DNA of 64,000 nt from an uncultured Cohaesibacter sp. Lineage in GTDB: Bacteria; Pseudomonadota; Alphaproteobacteria; Rhizobiales; Cohaesibacteraceae. The notes beneath the pieces were generated by a model, which was given only the letters and a program-made list of their open reading frames with translations, was not told the DNA's origin and did no database searches. The position numbers and the translations under genes were made by a program. Location of the stretch: positions 1 through 64,000 of the forward strand of contig NZ_OY781091.1 in NCBI RefSeq assembly GCF_963676275.1. The letters run 5' to 3'. Position 1 is the stretch's first letter. The number at the start of each line of letters is the position of its first letter. This document shows, in pieces, positions 26,200 to 34,323 of the stretch.

Positions 26200-27408
26200 T
26201 TAGGAAACGCGGCGCAGAATAACAGCCGTCCCCATACCACCACCAATGCAAAGCGATGCGAGACCAAGCTCAAGCTCTTCGCGCATCATGCCGTAGAGCA
26301 AGGTGGTCGTGATGCGTCCACCAGATGCGCCCAGCGGATGGCCAAGAGCAATGGCGCCGCCCGTCACGTTGGTTTTGTCTTCGAACCAGTCCATGGAAAC
26401 GCCATGGTCTTTGCTCAGCCCTTTCATGACGGCAATGGCCTGTGCGGCAAAGGCTTCGTTCAGCTCGAGGCGCTGCATGTCTTCCAGCTTCAGACCAGCG
26501 CGCGAGAGTGCCTGCGTGATGGCAGGAACCGGACCATAGCCCATGATGGATGGGTCAACGCCACCCTGACCATAGGCCACCAATTCTGCCAATGGTTTGA
26601 GGCCATGTGCCTTCACGGCTTCTTCTGATGCCAGCACAAAGGCGACGCCGCCGTCGTTGATGCCGGAGGCATTGCCAGCGGTTACGGTGCCGTCTGGCTT
26701 GAAGGCTGGTTTCAGTTTGGCCATTTTCTCCATGGAAGCGTCGCCACGGGGATATTCGTCACGGGCAAAGCTGACTGTTTCCCTGCGGAGTTTGACCTCT
26801 ACTGGCGTGATTTCCGCATCAAACAAACCATCCTGAACCGCGGCATAGGCGCGCTGTTGGCTGCGCAAGGCGAAAGCGTCCTGATCTTGCCGCGAAATGT
26901 CGAATTTCTCGGCCAGATTTTCCGCAGTGATGCCCATATGGTAGTTGTTGAAGACGTCCGTCAGACCGTCATTGACCATGGTGTCGATGAGGGTTTGAGG
27001 GCCCATCTTGTGGCCGGTCCGGCTTTTGCCCGGAAGCGCAAATGGAGCCTGCGACATGCATTCCATACCTGCGGCGACAACAAGGGACGCATCGCCTGCC
27101 TTGATGTGGGACGCAGCGTCCATGATGGTTTTCATGCCAGAGCCACAGATCATGTTGACGGTGTAGGCTGGAACCGTTTTGGGAACGCCTGCATAGACGG
27201 AGGCCTGACGGCCCGGACCCATGCCCTGAGCGCCGCCCAGAACGTTGCCGACGATGACTTCGTCCAGAAGCTCAGGCTTCACTTTTGCCTGATCGAGTGC
27301 GGCTGCGATGGCTGCGGCGCCGATGCGGGCTGCAGGCAAGCTGGAGAGCGTGCCCAGAAAGCTGCCCATGGCGGTGCGCTTGGCACCTACGATATAGATT
27401 TTTGTCAT
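26200..27408 (-). CDS. phaA: Acetyl-CoA C-acetyltransferase (thiolase)
   Basis: A 402-residue biosynthetic-type thiolase that condenses two acetyl-CoA to acetoacetyl-CoA. The acyl-binding cysteine is Cys88 (NMICGSGMK), the conserved asparagine motif is LNEAFAAQ, the histidine is in ALGHPLGASG and the second cysteine is in LCIGGGMG. It lies 10 bases downstream of the acetoacetyl-CoA reductase gene, so the two form one operon. No PHA synthase or phasin gene is nearby; across the divergent promoter lie enzymes that would take the product on to butyrate. Confidence 0.93.
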   Translation of the reverse strand: MTKIYIVGAKRTAMGSFLGTLSSLPAARIGAAAIAAALDQAKVKPELLDEVIVGNVLGGAQGMGPGRQASVYAGVPKTVPAYTVNMICGSGMKTIMDAASHIKAGDASLVVAAGMECMSQAPFALPGKSRTGHKMGPQTLIDTMVNDGLTDVFNNYHMGITAENLAEKFDISRQDQDAFALRSQQRAYAAVQDGLFDAEITPVEVKLRRETVSFARDEYPRGDASMEKMAKLKPAFKPDGTVTAGNASGINDGGVAFVLASEEAVKAHGLKPLAELVAYGQGGVDPSIMGYGPVPAITQALSRAGLKLEDMQRLELNEAFAAQAIAVMKGLSKDHGVSMDWFEDKTNVTGGAIALGHPLGASGGRITTTLLYGMMREELELGLASLCIGGGMGTAVILRRVS

Positions 27409-27418
27409 GGTTGTTGCC

Positions 27419-28153
27419 TCAGATTACCAGACCGCCGTCGACTTTCAGCACCTGACCGGTGATGAAGCGGGCGCGGTCACTGGCGAGGAAAAGGACGCCC
27501 TGCGCGATGTCTTCGGCTTCGCCCATATGGCCAAGCGGGGTCTTGCTTTCCATGTAGGCGATGACTTTTTCCGGCAGATCTGCGGTCATCGGTGTTTTGA
27601 TGAAGCCCGGGGCAACGCAGTTTGCACGAACCTGAGCGCCTTTGCGGGAGAATTCCTTGGCCCAGCTTTTGGTCATGGCGATGACGCCAGCCTTGGTGGC
27701 GGCATAGTTGGTCTGGCCGATATTGCCGTCGGTTCCCACCACAGAGGACATGGTGATGATGGAGCCTGCGCCATTTTCTATCATGATCGGAGAGACGAAC
27801 TGGGTCATGTTGAAAACGCCCTTGAGATTGACGTCAATGACCATGTCCCAGTCTTTTTCGCTCATACGGTCGAGCAGACCGTCACGGGTGATGCCGGCAT
27901 TGTTGACCAGAACGTCGATTTTGCCGTTCTCTGCTTTGACTTTTTCAACGAAGGCGGAAATGGCGTCGCGATCACAAACGTTCAGTGAAACGGCTTCAAC
28001 AGTGGAGAATCTCTCTTTATAATCGGCCATTGCATCAATATTCATGTCGCATGCGTAAACTTTTTTTGCGCCTTCTGCTGCGAATGTTTCAACGATACAA
28101 CGACCGATGCCCTGAGCACCGCCGGTTACAATGCAAACCTTTTCCTTAAGCAT
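27419..28153 (-). CDS. phaB: Acetoacetyl-CoA reductase (PhaB/FabG-type SDR)
   Basis: A 244-residue short-chain dehydrogenase. The nucleotide motif is TGGAQGIG near residue 10, NNAG near 87, and the catalytic Ser-Tyr-Lys is in SSVVG ... YAATKAG. Coupling with a thiolase gene points to reduction of acetoacetyl-CoA to (R)-3-hydroxybutyryl-CoA rather than a general FabG role, although FabG function cannot be ruled out from sequence. It has no Arg after the second Gly-rich strand that would mark strict NADPH use; the residue pattern ACDMNID instead carries Asp, which favours NADH. Confidence 0.85.
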   Translation of the reverse strand: MLKEKVCIVTGGAQGIGRCIVETFAAEGAKKVYACDMNIDAMADYKERFSTVEAVSLNVCDRDAISAFVEKVKAENGKIDVLVNNAGITRDGLLDRMSEKDWDMVIDVNLKGVFNMTQFVSPIMIENGAGSIITMSSVVGTDGNIGQTNYAATKAGVIAMTKSWAKEFSRKGAQVRANCVAPGFIKTPMTADLPEKVIAYMESKTPLGHMGEAEDIAQGVLFLASDRARFITGQVLKVDGGLVI

Positions 28154-28454
28154 AATTCCACCTTCTACACTTGTTTGTCATGCGACAATTTCTTGCAAAT
28201 ATGTCGTGACCAAAATTATTGGCATGAAAAGCCGAGAATGATTATAGACAGCTGAGCAAAACAAAATTGTAGAAATGGGATTAGCAAAGCGCTGAAGCGG
28301 AGCGCATGGCGTGGTGATAGCGGCGCGCATTGGCAAGAATGCGGATTAAAACGCATTTTTGCAGAGGCCCTCTGTTGCGGCTTGTTCGGGGCAATGCTGT
28401 TTTGTATTGTCGCACTGGCAGCGGGACTTTGCTGCGCCTGGATGAGGACGAAGA
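28154..28454. promoter_or_regulatory. Divergent control region between phaB and LysR gene
   Basis: A 301-base spacer. CGACA and TGTCG half sites 13 bases apart lie near 28180-28205, and CCAA-N5-TTGG near 28212. Either could be bound by the neighbouring LysR-type regulator, but neither matches a named consensus well. No gene was found in it. Confidence 0.35.
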
Positions 28455-29366
28455 ATGCTTGATAAGTTGGTCTATTTCTTGAGTGTGGTGCGAACCGGTT
28501 CATTTTCCGATGCTGCGCGCCACTATGGCATCTCCGCCAGTGCGGGAAGCCGCTGGATCATCGAGCTGGAAGAAAAGCTAGGCGTTAGCCTGCTCAAGAG
28601 ATCAACGCGCAAAGTGGTGGCGACGGAAGCGGGCCAGCATCTTTATGATCGGTTCAATGGGGTGAATGCCGAAATCGAGGATATCTTCTCCGAATTGCAG
28701 CATTTTGGCCAAGAAGAGCGCGGCACCATCGTTGTCGCCTCCACGCCTTTATATGCGCGGCGCTTTCTTGCACGCATTGTTGGAGAATATTTGCTTGATC
28801 ATCCCAAAGTCAGTTTCCGGATCATTGAAACGGCGTTTGACGTGGACATGGTCGAGGATGTCGATTTCTTCGTTCGGGCCAATGCCACTTATGACGGATT
28901 TCAGGAAAAAGACAGCCTTTTGATCCGCCGCTCCCTGCAGCGCTACCCTCTCGTTGCTTGCTGTTCGCCGCAATATGCCGAGCGTTATGGCATACCACAA
29001 GCCCCTCAAGAGCTGTCCAAACACAACTGCCTGTTTGCCCATACTCTGGTGGGGGGGAACAAATGGGTGTTTGAGTATCAAGGCGAATATACGACGGTTA
29101 AGATCGCGCGGACGGTCGAAGTGGACGACAGCGAGATCATCAAATCCATTGCGTTGACGGGTGGAGGGATCGCCTATCTGCCTTTGATGATGCTGCGCGA
29201 TGAATTGGCGGACGGCAAGCTGATCTCCATCCTTGGCGACTATCTGAATGCGGAGTTTGAGCTCAATCTCTATTATCGCCAGAGAAAACAGATGCCGCTG
29301 TTATGCACCAATTTCAAGGATTATATGATCAAGAGAACCCGCGAAATCGGCGAACTTGAGCCATAA
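28455..29366 (+). CDS. LysR family transcriptional regulator
   Basis: A 303-residue LysR-type regulator with the N-terminal winged helix LVYFLSVVRTGSFSDAARHYGISASAGSRWIIELEEKLG and a periplasmic-binding-like effector domain from residue 90. It sits between the thiolase-reductase operon and the CoA-transferase operon and probably controls one or both in response to a metabolite. It was placed by context only; the effector is unknown. Confidence 0.9.
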   Translation: MLDKLVYFLSVVRTGSFSDAARHYGISASAGSRWIIELEEKLGVSLLKRSTRKVVATEAGQHLYDRFNGVNAEIEDIFSELQHFGQEERGTIVVASTPLYARRFLARIVGEYLLDHPKVSFRIIETAFDVDMVEDVDFFVRANATYDGFQEKDSLLIRRSLQRYPLVACCSPQYAERYGIPQAPQELSKHNCLFAHTLVGGNKWVFEYQGEYTTVKIARTVEVDDSEIIKSIALTGGGIAYLPLMMLRDELADGKLISILGDYLNAEFELNLYYRQRKQMPLLCTNFKDYMIKRTREIGELEP

Positions 29367-29408
29367 TTGGTCAGCTTCGGGCGCCAATGTTCGATATTCC
29401 TGCCAAAT

Positions 29409-29426
29409 ACGGGATCATTATCCCGT
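29409..29426. repeat. Short perfect dyad ACGGGAT-N4-ATCCCGT
   Basis: A 7-base perfect inverted repeat with a CATT loop, 43 bases after the LysR stop and about 125 before the CoA-transferase start. It lacks a T run, so an operator (LysR sites often have short dyads of this size) is as likely as a weak terminator. Confidence 0.4.
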
Positions 29427-29549
29427 TTGTGCAATTGTCTTTTGGATGATTGTCTATTCCCTACTTTTGTGAAGTTTTTTAGCATTGCGCCGCAATAAAA
29501 AAGGGCGCATTCGTATTTTTACTTGCGTCCTAAATTAAGGGGTCGAAAC

Positions 29550-31118
29550 ATGCAAGTAAAAATCATGACTCCAGACCAAGCTGCAGATCTCATTCAAGAT
29601 GATGATCGGGTTATTCTGGGAGGTTTTATTGGCGCGGTTGTTCCGGAAACCATTGAAATAGCGATTAAGGACAGATTCTTAACGACAGGGTGTCCCAAAA
29701 ATCTGGAGCTATATTTCACTGCCGGGCAGGGAGACGGAAAGGACCGGGCGAATAACCATCTCGCACATGAAGGTCTCGTGAAAAAAGTCATCGGTGGTCA
29801 CTGGGGACTTATCCCGAAATTGCAGGATCTGGCCAACCGAAACCTGATTGAGGCCTATAACCTGCCACAAGGTGTCATCGCGCAACTGATCCGTGACAGC
29901 GCGGCGGGTAAACCCGGCACGCTCTCCCATGTCGGCCTGGGCACATTCGTTGATCCCCGTATCGAAGGTGGCAAAATCAACGAGGCCACCAGCAAGGACA
30001 TTGTTTCGGTTCTGCAAGTCGGCGGCAAAGACTATCTCTTCTATGATCGCCTTGATGCCAACGTTGCGCTGCTGCGGGGTACCACGGCAGACAAACATGG
30101 CAATATCACCATGGAAGACGAATGCCTGTTCCTTGAGAATCTGGCTGCTGCGCAATTGGTTTCCAATATGGGCGGCAAGGTGATCGTGCAGGTCAAGCGC
30201 CTCGTTGAATATGGTGAGCTGGATCCGCAGCAGGTGCGCATTCCCGGCATTCTGGTGGACGCCGTTGTCGTTGCCAGTGGCGGCGAGCATATGCAGACCT
30301 TTGCAGAGCATCTCAATCCAGCCTATTGCGGGCGTGGATCAAGAGGCGGCGAAAAGGCCAAAGCCCATAAGCTGGACGCCAAGAAAATCATTGCGCGCCG
30401 GGCCGCGCTGGAGCTGCGCGAAGGGGCTGTGCTGAATTATGGAATTGGCGTGCCTGAAGTGATCGCCGAGGTGACTGATGAAGAAGGCGTGACCGACAAG
30501 ATGATTGCGACTGTTGAGCCGGGTGCGATTGGCGGAACGCCTGCCGGAGGTCTCAGCTTTGGCGCATCAGCCTTCCCTGATGCCGTGATTACGCAGGATC
30601 AGATGTTTGATTTCTATGATGGCGGCGGTGTTGATCAGGCCTTTCTCGGATTGGCCGAGGCCGACCAGTTCGGCAACATCAATGTTTCGCGCTTCGGGCC
30701 GACCATCGCAGGCTGTGGTGGTTTCATCAACATCACGCAAAATGCCAAGGAAGTCTGCTTCTGCGGCACCTTCACTGCCGGCGGTTTCAAATTTGAAACC
30801 GGTGACGGAACCCTCAAGATTACCCATGAAGGGCGGATCAAGAAGTTCCTCACGCAGGTTCAGCAGATTACCTTCTCGGGTGAGCAGGCCAAGCAGAATG
30901 GCAAGCCGGTGCTGTATATCACTGAACGGGCTGTCTTCAAGCTTTCCAAGGAAGGGCTTGAGCTGATCGAAATCGCGCCGGGCGTTGATCTTCAGAAAGA
31001 CGTGCTGGATCAGATGGACTTCAAACCAATCGTAAGCCCGGATTTGAAAGAAATGGACGCGCGCCTTTTCATCGATGAGCCTATCGGGCTGACACTTCGT
31101 TCCCCAGTATCCGTGTAA
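29550..31118 (+). CDS. Acyl-CoA:acetate/propionate CoA-transferase (family I)
   Basis: A 522-residue fused alpha-beta family I CoA-transferase, the size of propionate CoA-transferase (Pct) and YdiF. The catalytic glutamate is Glu323 in TVEPGAIGGTPAGG, and the oxyanion glycine loop is near GGFIGAVVPE. It moves CoA between short acyl-CoAs and free acids, for example butyryl-CoA plus acetate to butyrate plus acetyl-CoA. The start at 29550 follows AAGGGGT; a frame extension to 29523 is unsupported. It is the first gene of an operon with (R)-hydratase and enoyl-CoA reductase. Confidence 0.88.
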   Translation: MQVKIMTPDQAADLIQDDDRVILGGFIGAVVPETIEIAIKDRFLTTGCPKNLELYFTAGQGDGKDRANNHLAHEGLVKKVIGGHWGLIPKLQDLANRNLIEAYNLPQGVIAQLIRDSAAGKPGTLSHVGLGTFVDPRIEGGKINEATSKDIVSVLQVGGKDYLFYDRLDANVALLRGTTADKHGNITMEDECLFLENLAAAQLVSNMGGKVIVQVKRLVEYGELDPQQVRIPGILVDAVVVASGGEHMQTFAEHLNPAYCGRGSRGGEKAKAHKLDAKKIIARRAALELREGAVLNYGIGVPEVIAEVTDEEGVTDKMIATVEPGAIGGTPAGGLSFGASAFPDAVITQDQMFDFYDGGGVDQAFLGLAEADQFGNINVSRFGPTIAGCGGFINITQNAKEVCFCGTFTAGGFKFETGDGTLKITHEGRIKKFLTQVQQITFSGEQAKQNGKPVLYITERAVFKLSKEGLELIEIAPGVDLQKDVLDQMDFKPIVSPDLKEMDARLFIDEPIGLTLRSPVSV

Positions 31119-31143
31119 GACAGCTTCACCGGATTTCTGGCTT

Positions 31144-31196
31144 CGGGAGGCCCATTCGTATCCTCCCCCCCCCTTAAATGACAGGTGGGCCTCCCG
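31144..31196 (+). repeat. Intercistronic 11-bp hairpin enclosing a C9 tract
   Basis: CGGGAGGCCCA (31144-31154) and TGGGCCTCCCG (31186-31196) are perfect complements. The 31-base loop contains nine consecutive C. It lies between the CoA-transferase and hydratase genes and could stabilise or separate the two mRNA parts. It lacks a T run. Confidence 0.6.
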
Positions 31197-31230
31197 ATCT
31201 CCCTTTAAAGAAAGAAACACGAGACTTCCA

Positions 31231-31650
31231 ATGAGTTACACCTTGGAGCAGCTTTCTATCGGCCAGAAAGCGTCGTTTGAAAAGACGATCAGTGAGGCCG
31301 ATATTCAAATGTTTTGCGGGATCAGTGGTGACATAAATCCCGTTCATGTCAGCAGTGTTGCTGCCAGCAAAAGCGTTTTTGGCAATCGAGTGGCCCACGG
31401 AATCCTCGTATCAGGACTGACATCTGCAGTGCTTGGCATGCAATTGCCTGGTCCCGGCACCATCTATATGGGGCAGGATTTGCGGTTTGTTGCTCCGGTC
31501 TATATCGGTGACACGATCACCGCTGAGGTAGAGGTTGTCGAGATCCTTGCAGAGAAAAGGATTGTAAAGCTGAAGACGACCAGCACGAAACAGGACGGAA
31601 CCGTCGTCATATCGGGAATGGCAACGGTTCGCCCGCCGGAAAAGTCCTGA
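31231..31650 (+). CDS. phaJ: (R)-specific enoyl-CoA hydratase (MaoC/PhaJ type)
   Basis: A 139-residue hot-dog fold hydratase. The hydratase 2 motif is complete: Asp and His of SGDINPVHVS, followed by RVAHGILVSGL. These enzymes interconvert (R)-3-hydroxyacyl-CoA and trans-2-enoyl-CoA with short chains. Here it would dehydrate (R)-3-hydroxybutyryl-CoA to crotonyl-CoA, the substrate of the reductase encoded next. Its stereochemistry fits the PhaB-type product from the divergent operon. Confidence 0.88.
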   Translation: MSYTLEQLSIGQKASFEKTISEADIQMFCGISGDINPVHVSSVAASKSVFGNRVAHGILVSGLTSAVLGMQLPGPGTIYMGQDLRFVAPVYIGDTITAEVEVVEILAEKRIVKLKTTSTKQDGTVVISGMATVRPPEKS

Positions 31651-31701
31651 TTGCTCACCATCCAAAGATAAGTCAAACTCTTCCAATCATCAGAGAAACT
31701 C

Positions 31702-32889
31702 ATGATTATTCAACCAATTATCAAGGGGCAGGTTGCAAAATCCTGTCACCCCCTCGGGTGCGCAACGGCCGTCAAAGACCAAATCGCCTTTGTTCGTCAG
31801 GCAGAGCAGATCGCCAACGGACCAAAGAAGGTTCTTGTGCTGGGAGCATCTTCGGGCTTCGGGCTTGCCTCGCGTATTTCATTGGCGTTTGGTGGTGCCA
31901 AGGCTGATACCATCGGTGTTGCCTTTGAGCGCGGGCCATCTGAAAAGGGTATTGGCACGGCAGGTTGGTACAACCTGATCAGCTTTGAGAAAGAAGCCAA
32001 AAAGGAAGGCCTTATCGCCAAGAATTTCGTCGGTGATGCCTTCTCGCCAGAGGTTCGCAAGTCTGTTGTTGATTTCATCAAGACCGAATTTGGTGGCAGC
32101 GTTGACCTTGTCGTCTATTCGCTGGCAACAGGAGTGCGCCCCGATCCTCAGAGCGGGGAACTCATTCGCTCTTCCATCAAGGCCATTGGCGAGCCGATCA
32201 CGGGCTACACGGTCAATCTTGAGAAAGACTGCTTTGAAGAAAGCACGCTCGGGGCGGCGACTGAAAAGGAAATCGAAGATACCGTCAAGGTTATGGGCGG
32301 CGAAGATTGGGAAGAATGGATCAACTATCTTTCCGATGCAGGCGTGCTGGCTGAAGGATGTCAGACCTTTGCCTATTCCTATATCGGTTCCCAGCTGACC
32401 TACCGCATCTATCATGAAGGCACATTGGGGCAGGCCAAGGCTCATTTGCAGAAAACATCCGATGCGCTGGACGCCAAGCTCCAAGAGATCGGCGGTCAGG
32501 CCCATGTGGCTGTTTGCAAGGCACTGGTGACCAAGGCCAGTGTATTCATTCCCGCTTTCTCTCCCTACATTCTCGCCCTTTTCCGGGTGATGAAAGCCAA
32601 GGGACTGCATGAAGGCTGCAGTGAGCAGATGCAGCGTCTCTATAGGGATTGTGTCTACCGCAAGGATGGAAAGGTCCTGACCGATGAGAACCGTTTGGTA
32701 CGGGTCGATGATTGGGAGCTGCGTGACGATGTGCAGGAAGAGGTCCGCAAGATTGTCGCTGAAATGACCCCTGAAAATTTCAAGGAGTTGGGGGATTATG
32801 AGGGCTATAAAAGTGACTTCCTCAAGCTCAACGGTTTCGATCTTGACGGTGTGGATTACGCTCAGGACATAGATATAGAAGCGATGTGA
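31702..32889 (+). CDS. Trans-2-enoyl-CoA reductase (TER/FabV family)
   Basis: A 395-residue NADH-dependent enoyl reductase. It has the family's start MIIQPIIKGQV, the nucleotide motif LVLGASSGFGLASR, IGTAGWYN, KVMGGEDWEEW and the active site Y-x8-K (Tyr237, Lys246), ending in NGFDLDGVDY. Members either reduce crotonyl-CoA to butyryl-CoA irreversibly (TER) or act on enoyl-ACP (FabV). The operon with a CoA-level hydratase and CoA-transferase favours the TER role. It is followed by a terminator. Confidence 0.9.
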   Translation: MIIQPIIKGQVAKSCHPLGCATAVKDQIAFVRQAEQIANGPKKVLVLGASSGFGLASRISLAFGGAKADTIGVAFERGPSEKGIGTAGWYNLISFEKEAKKEGLIAKNFVGDAFSPEVRKSVVDFIKTEFGGSVDLVVYSLATGVRPDPQSGELIRSSIKAIGEPITGYTVNLEKDCFEESTLGAATEKEIEDTVKVMGGEDWEEWINYLSDAGVLAEGCQTFAYSYIGSQLTYRIYHEGTLGQAKAHLQKTSDALDAKLQEIGGQAHVAVCKALVTKASVFIPAFSPYILALFRVMKAKGLHEGCSEQMQRLYRDCVYRKDGKVLTDENRLVRVDDWELRDDVQEEVRKIVAEMTPENFKELGDYEGYKSDFLKLNGFDLDGVDYAQDIDIEAM

Positions 32890-32928
32890 ATTCAGCGCCG
32901 CTTCATTCGTAATTATACGCAAATTTAC

Positions 32929-32962
32929 AAGAGTGCCGTGCATTGCGCGGCACTCTTTATTG
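32929..32962 (+). terminator. Intrinsic terminator after enoyl-CoA reductase
   Basis: AAGAGTGCCG / CGGCACTCTT stem with a 9-base loop and a short T-rich tail, 40 bases past the stop. Confidence 0.75.
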
Positions 32963-33101
32963 GTAATTACCGCAATTGGTCGGTTATTTCGTTTTTAACA
33001 AAAGACCTTCCCAAATTCGGGACGGTGACTTCCTTGATTTGGGTATATGAATACTAAGTGAAAATAAAAGTATCGGAAAATAAGTCTTAGGGAGGCTCTC
33101 A

Positions 33102-34304
33102 ATGTTCCGAAAATCTGTAATCGAGATTGTGGTATTCATGACATACGCGTTCTTTGCCATGTCATGGGTGGCTGGCAACATGATGACCAAGGACATTATG
33201 TCTTTCTATCATGTTGAGGGTGTGACCGCCGCAACATGGATGACCAACGCAATCACAATCGCCAAAATCATTGGCAACCTTTGTGCCGCCTGGTTTTTGA
33301 CTAAGCTGGGGCCAAAGAAAGCTTTTGCTTTTGCCTCTATCCTGATTGTTGCCGGTATTATTGGAGCGTTCGTTTCAAACTATCCTATGTATGTCGTCAC
33401 TCGACTGATTATGGGTTTCGGCGGGGCATTTGTTATCGTCTATATGAACCCGGTCGTCATGAACTACTTCTCCAAGGGTGAGCTTCCGATTGTCAACGGT
33501 ATCAACGCTGCTGCCTTCAACACGGGCAACCTGTTGGCAATTCTCTTTACCGGTTCTCTTTTGGCCCAGTTGGGCACTTGGCAAAATGTGGTCATCGGTA
33601 TTTCCGTTGTCAGTTTCGTTCTGCTTGTTATCTGGATGATTTTCTCGGAAGATTTTGAGCTTTCCAGCAGCAAAGACGGCAAAGCAAAGAAAAGCTATGG
33701 CCTTGGCGATGGTGTCAAGGATCCTGTCAACTGGTTCCTGCCATTCGCCTATTCCGGCGTGTTGTTCTGCTACATCTCCGTGTTTGCCATTTTCCCGATG
33801 GTTCCAAACTTTGCAGCTGAAGCCAAGTATCTGTCTTCCATTCTGATCGCTGCGGGTATGGTCGGTACTGTCGTTGGTATCATCGTCGCCAAACGCTTCA
33901 CCACACGTGTTCCGGTTCTGCGCTGGTCGGGTCTTTTCATGACCATCTTTGCCGCCATCATGGCGTTCACCAGCAATGCCGCGATCGCCTACAGCTGTGC
34001 GTTCCTTGCAGGCTTCTTCATGTTCGTTCCGATGACCAGCCTTGTTACCTTGCCATACGAACTGCCGGGCATGAATCCGGGCCGTATCGCCGTCGTCTTT
34101 GCCATGTTCTGGTCCGTATCCTACATCATCGAAACCATCCTGATGTATATCTCCGGCCGTATCGCTGATGCCACCGGCGATATCATGATCTCAGCGATTT
34201 TCGCGATTGTCTGCTCTGCAACCCTGTTTGTTGCTAGCTTCCTGCTTCCGGAACCCAGCAAGCAAAAAGCAGTGGCTGATGCTTCTGCTGCGCCTGCTGA
34301 ATAA
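33102..34304 (+). CDS. MFS transporter
   Basis: A 400-residue inner-membrane carrier of the major facilitator superfamily with about 12 spans. The loop between helices 2 and 3 reads WFLTKLGPKKAFAF, a degenerate form of the MFS motif GxLaDrxGrkxxl, and the second half repeats the pattern near AKRFTTRVPVLR. It belongs with the esterase gene 19 bases downstream. Next to a short-chain acid pathway, export or import of an organic acid is a reasonable guess, but the sequence does not reveal the substrate. Confidence 0.8.
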   Translation: MFRKSVIEIVVFMTYAFFAMSWVAGNMMTKDIMSFYHVEGVTAATWMTNAITIAKIIGNLCAAWFLTKLGPKKAFAFASILIVAGIIGAFVSNYPMYVVTRLIMGFGGAFVIVYMNPVVMNYFSKGELPIVNGINAAAFNTGNLLAILFTGSLLAQLGTWQNVVIGISVVSFVLLVIWMIFSEDFELSSSKDGKAKKSYGLGDGVKDPVNWFLPFAYSGVLFCYISVFAIFPMVPNFAAEAKYLSSILIAAGMVGTVVGIIVAKRFTTRVPVLRWSGLFMTIFAAIMAFTSNAAIAYSCAFLAGFFMFVPMTSLVTLPYELPGMNPGRIAVVFAMFWSVSYIIETILMYISGRIADATGDIMISAIFAIVCSATLFVASFLLPEPSKQKAVADASAAPAE

Positions 34305-34323
34305 GTGAAGGGAGATATTCGAG

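Noticed and set aside
26200-28153. PHB (polyhydroxyalkanoate) synthesis operon
   Set aside because: phaA and phaB-type genes alone suggest it, but no synthase, phasin or PhaR is present in the window and the linked divergent genes lead to butyrate instead.
29409-29426. Intrinsic terminator of the LysR gene
   Set aside because: The dyad has only seven pairs and no T run after it, so it is listed as an inverted repeat instead.
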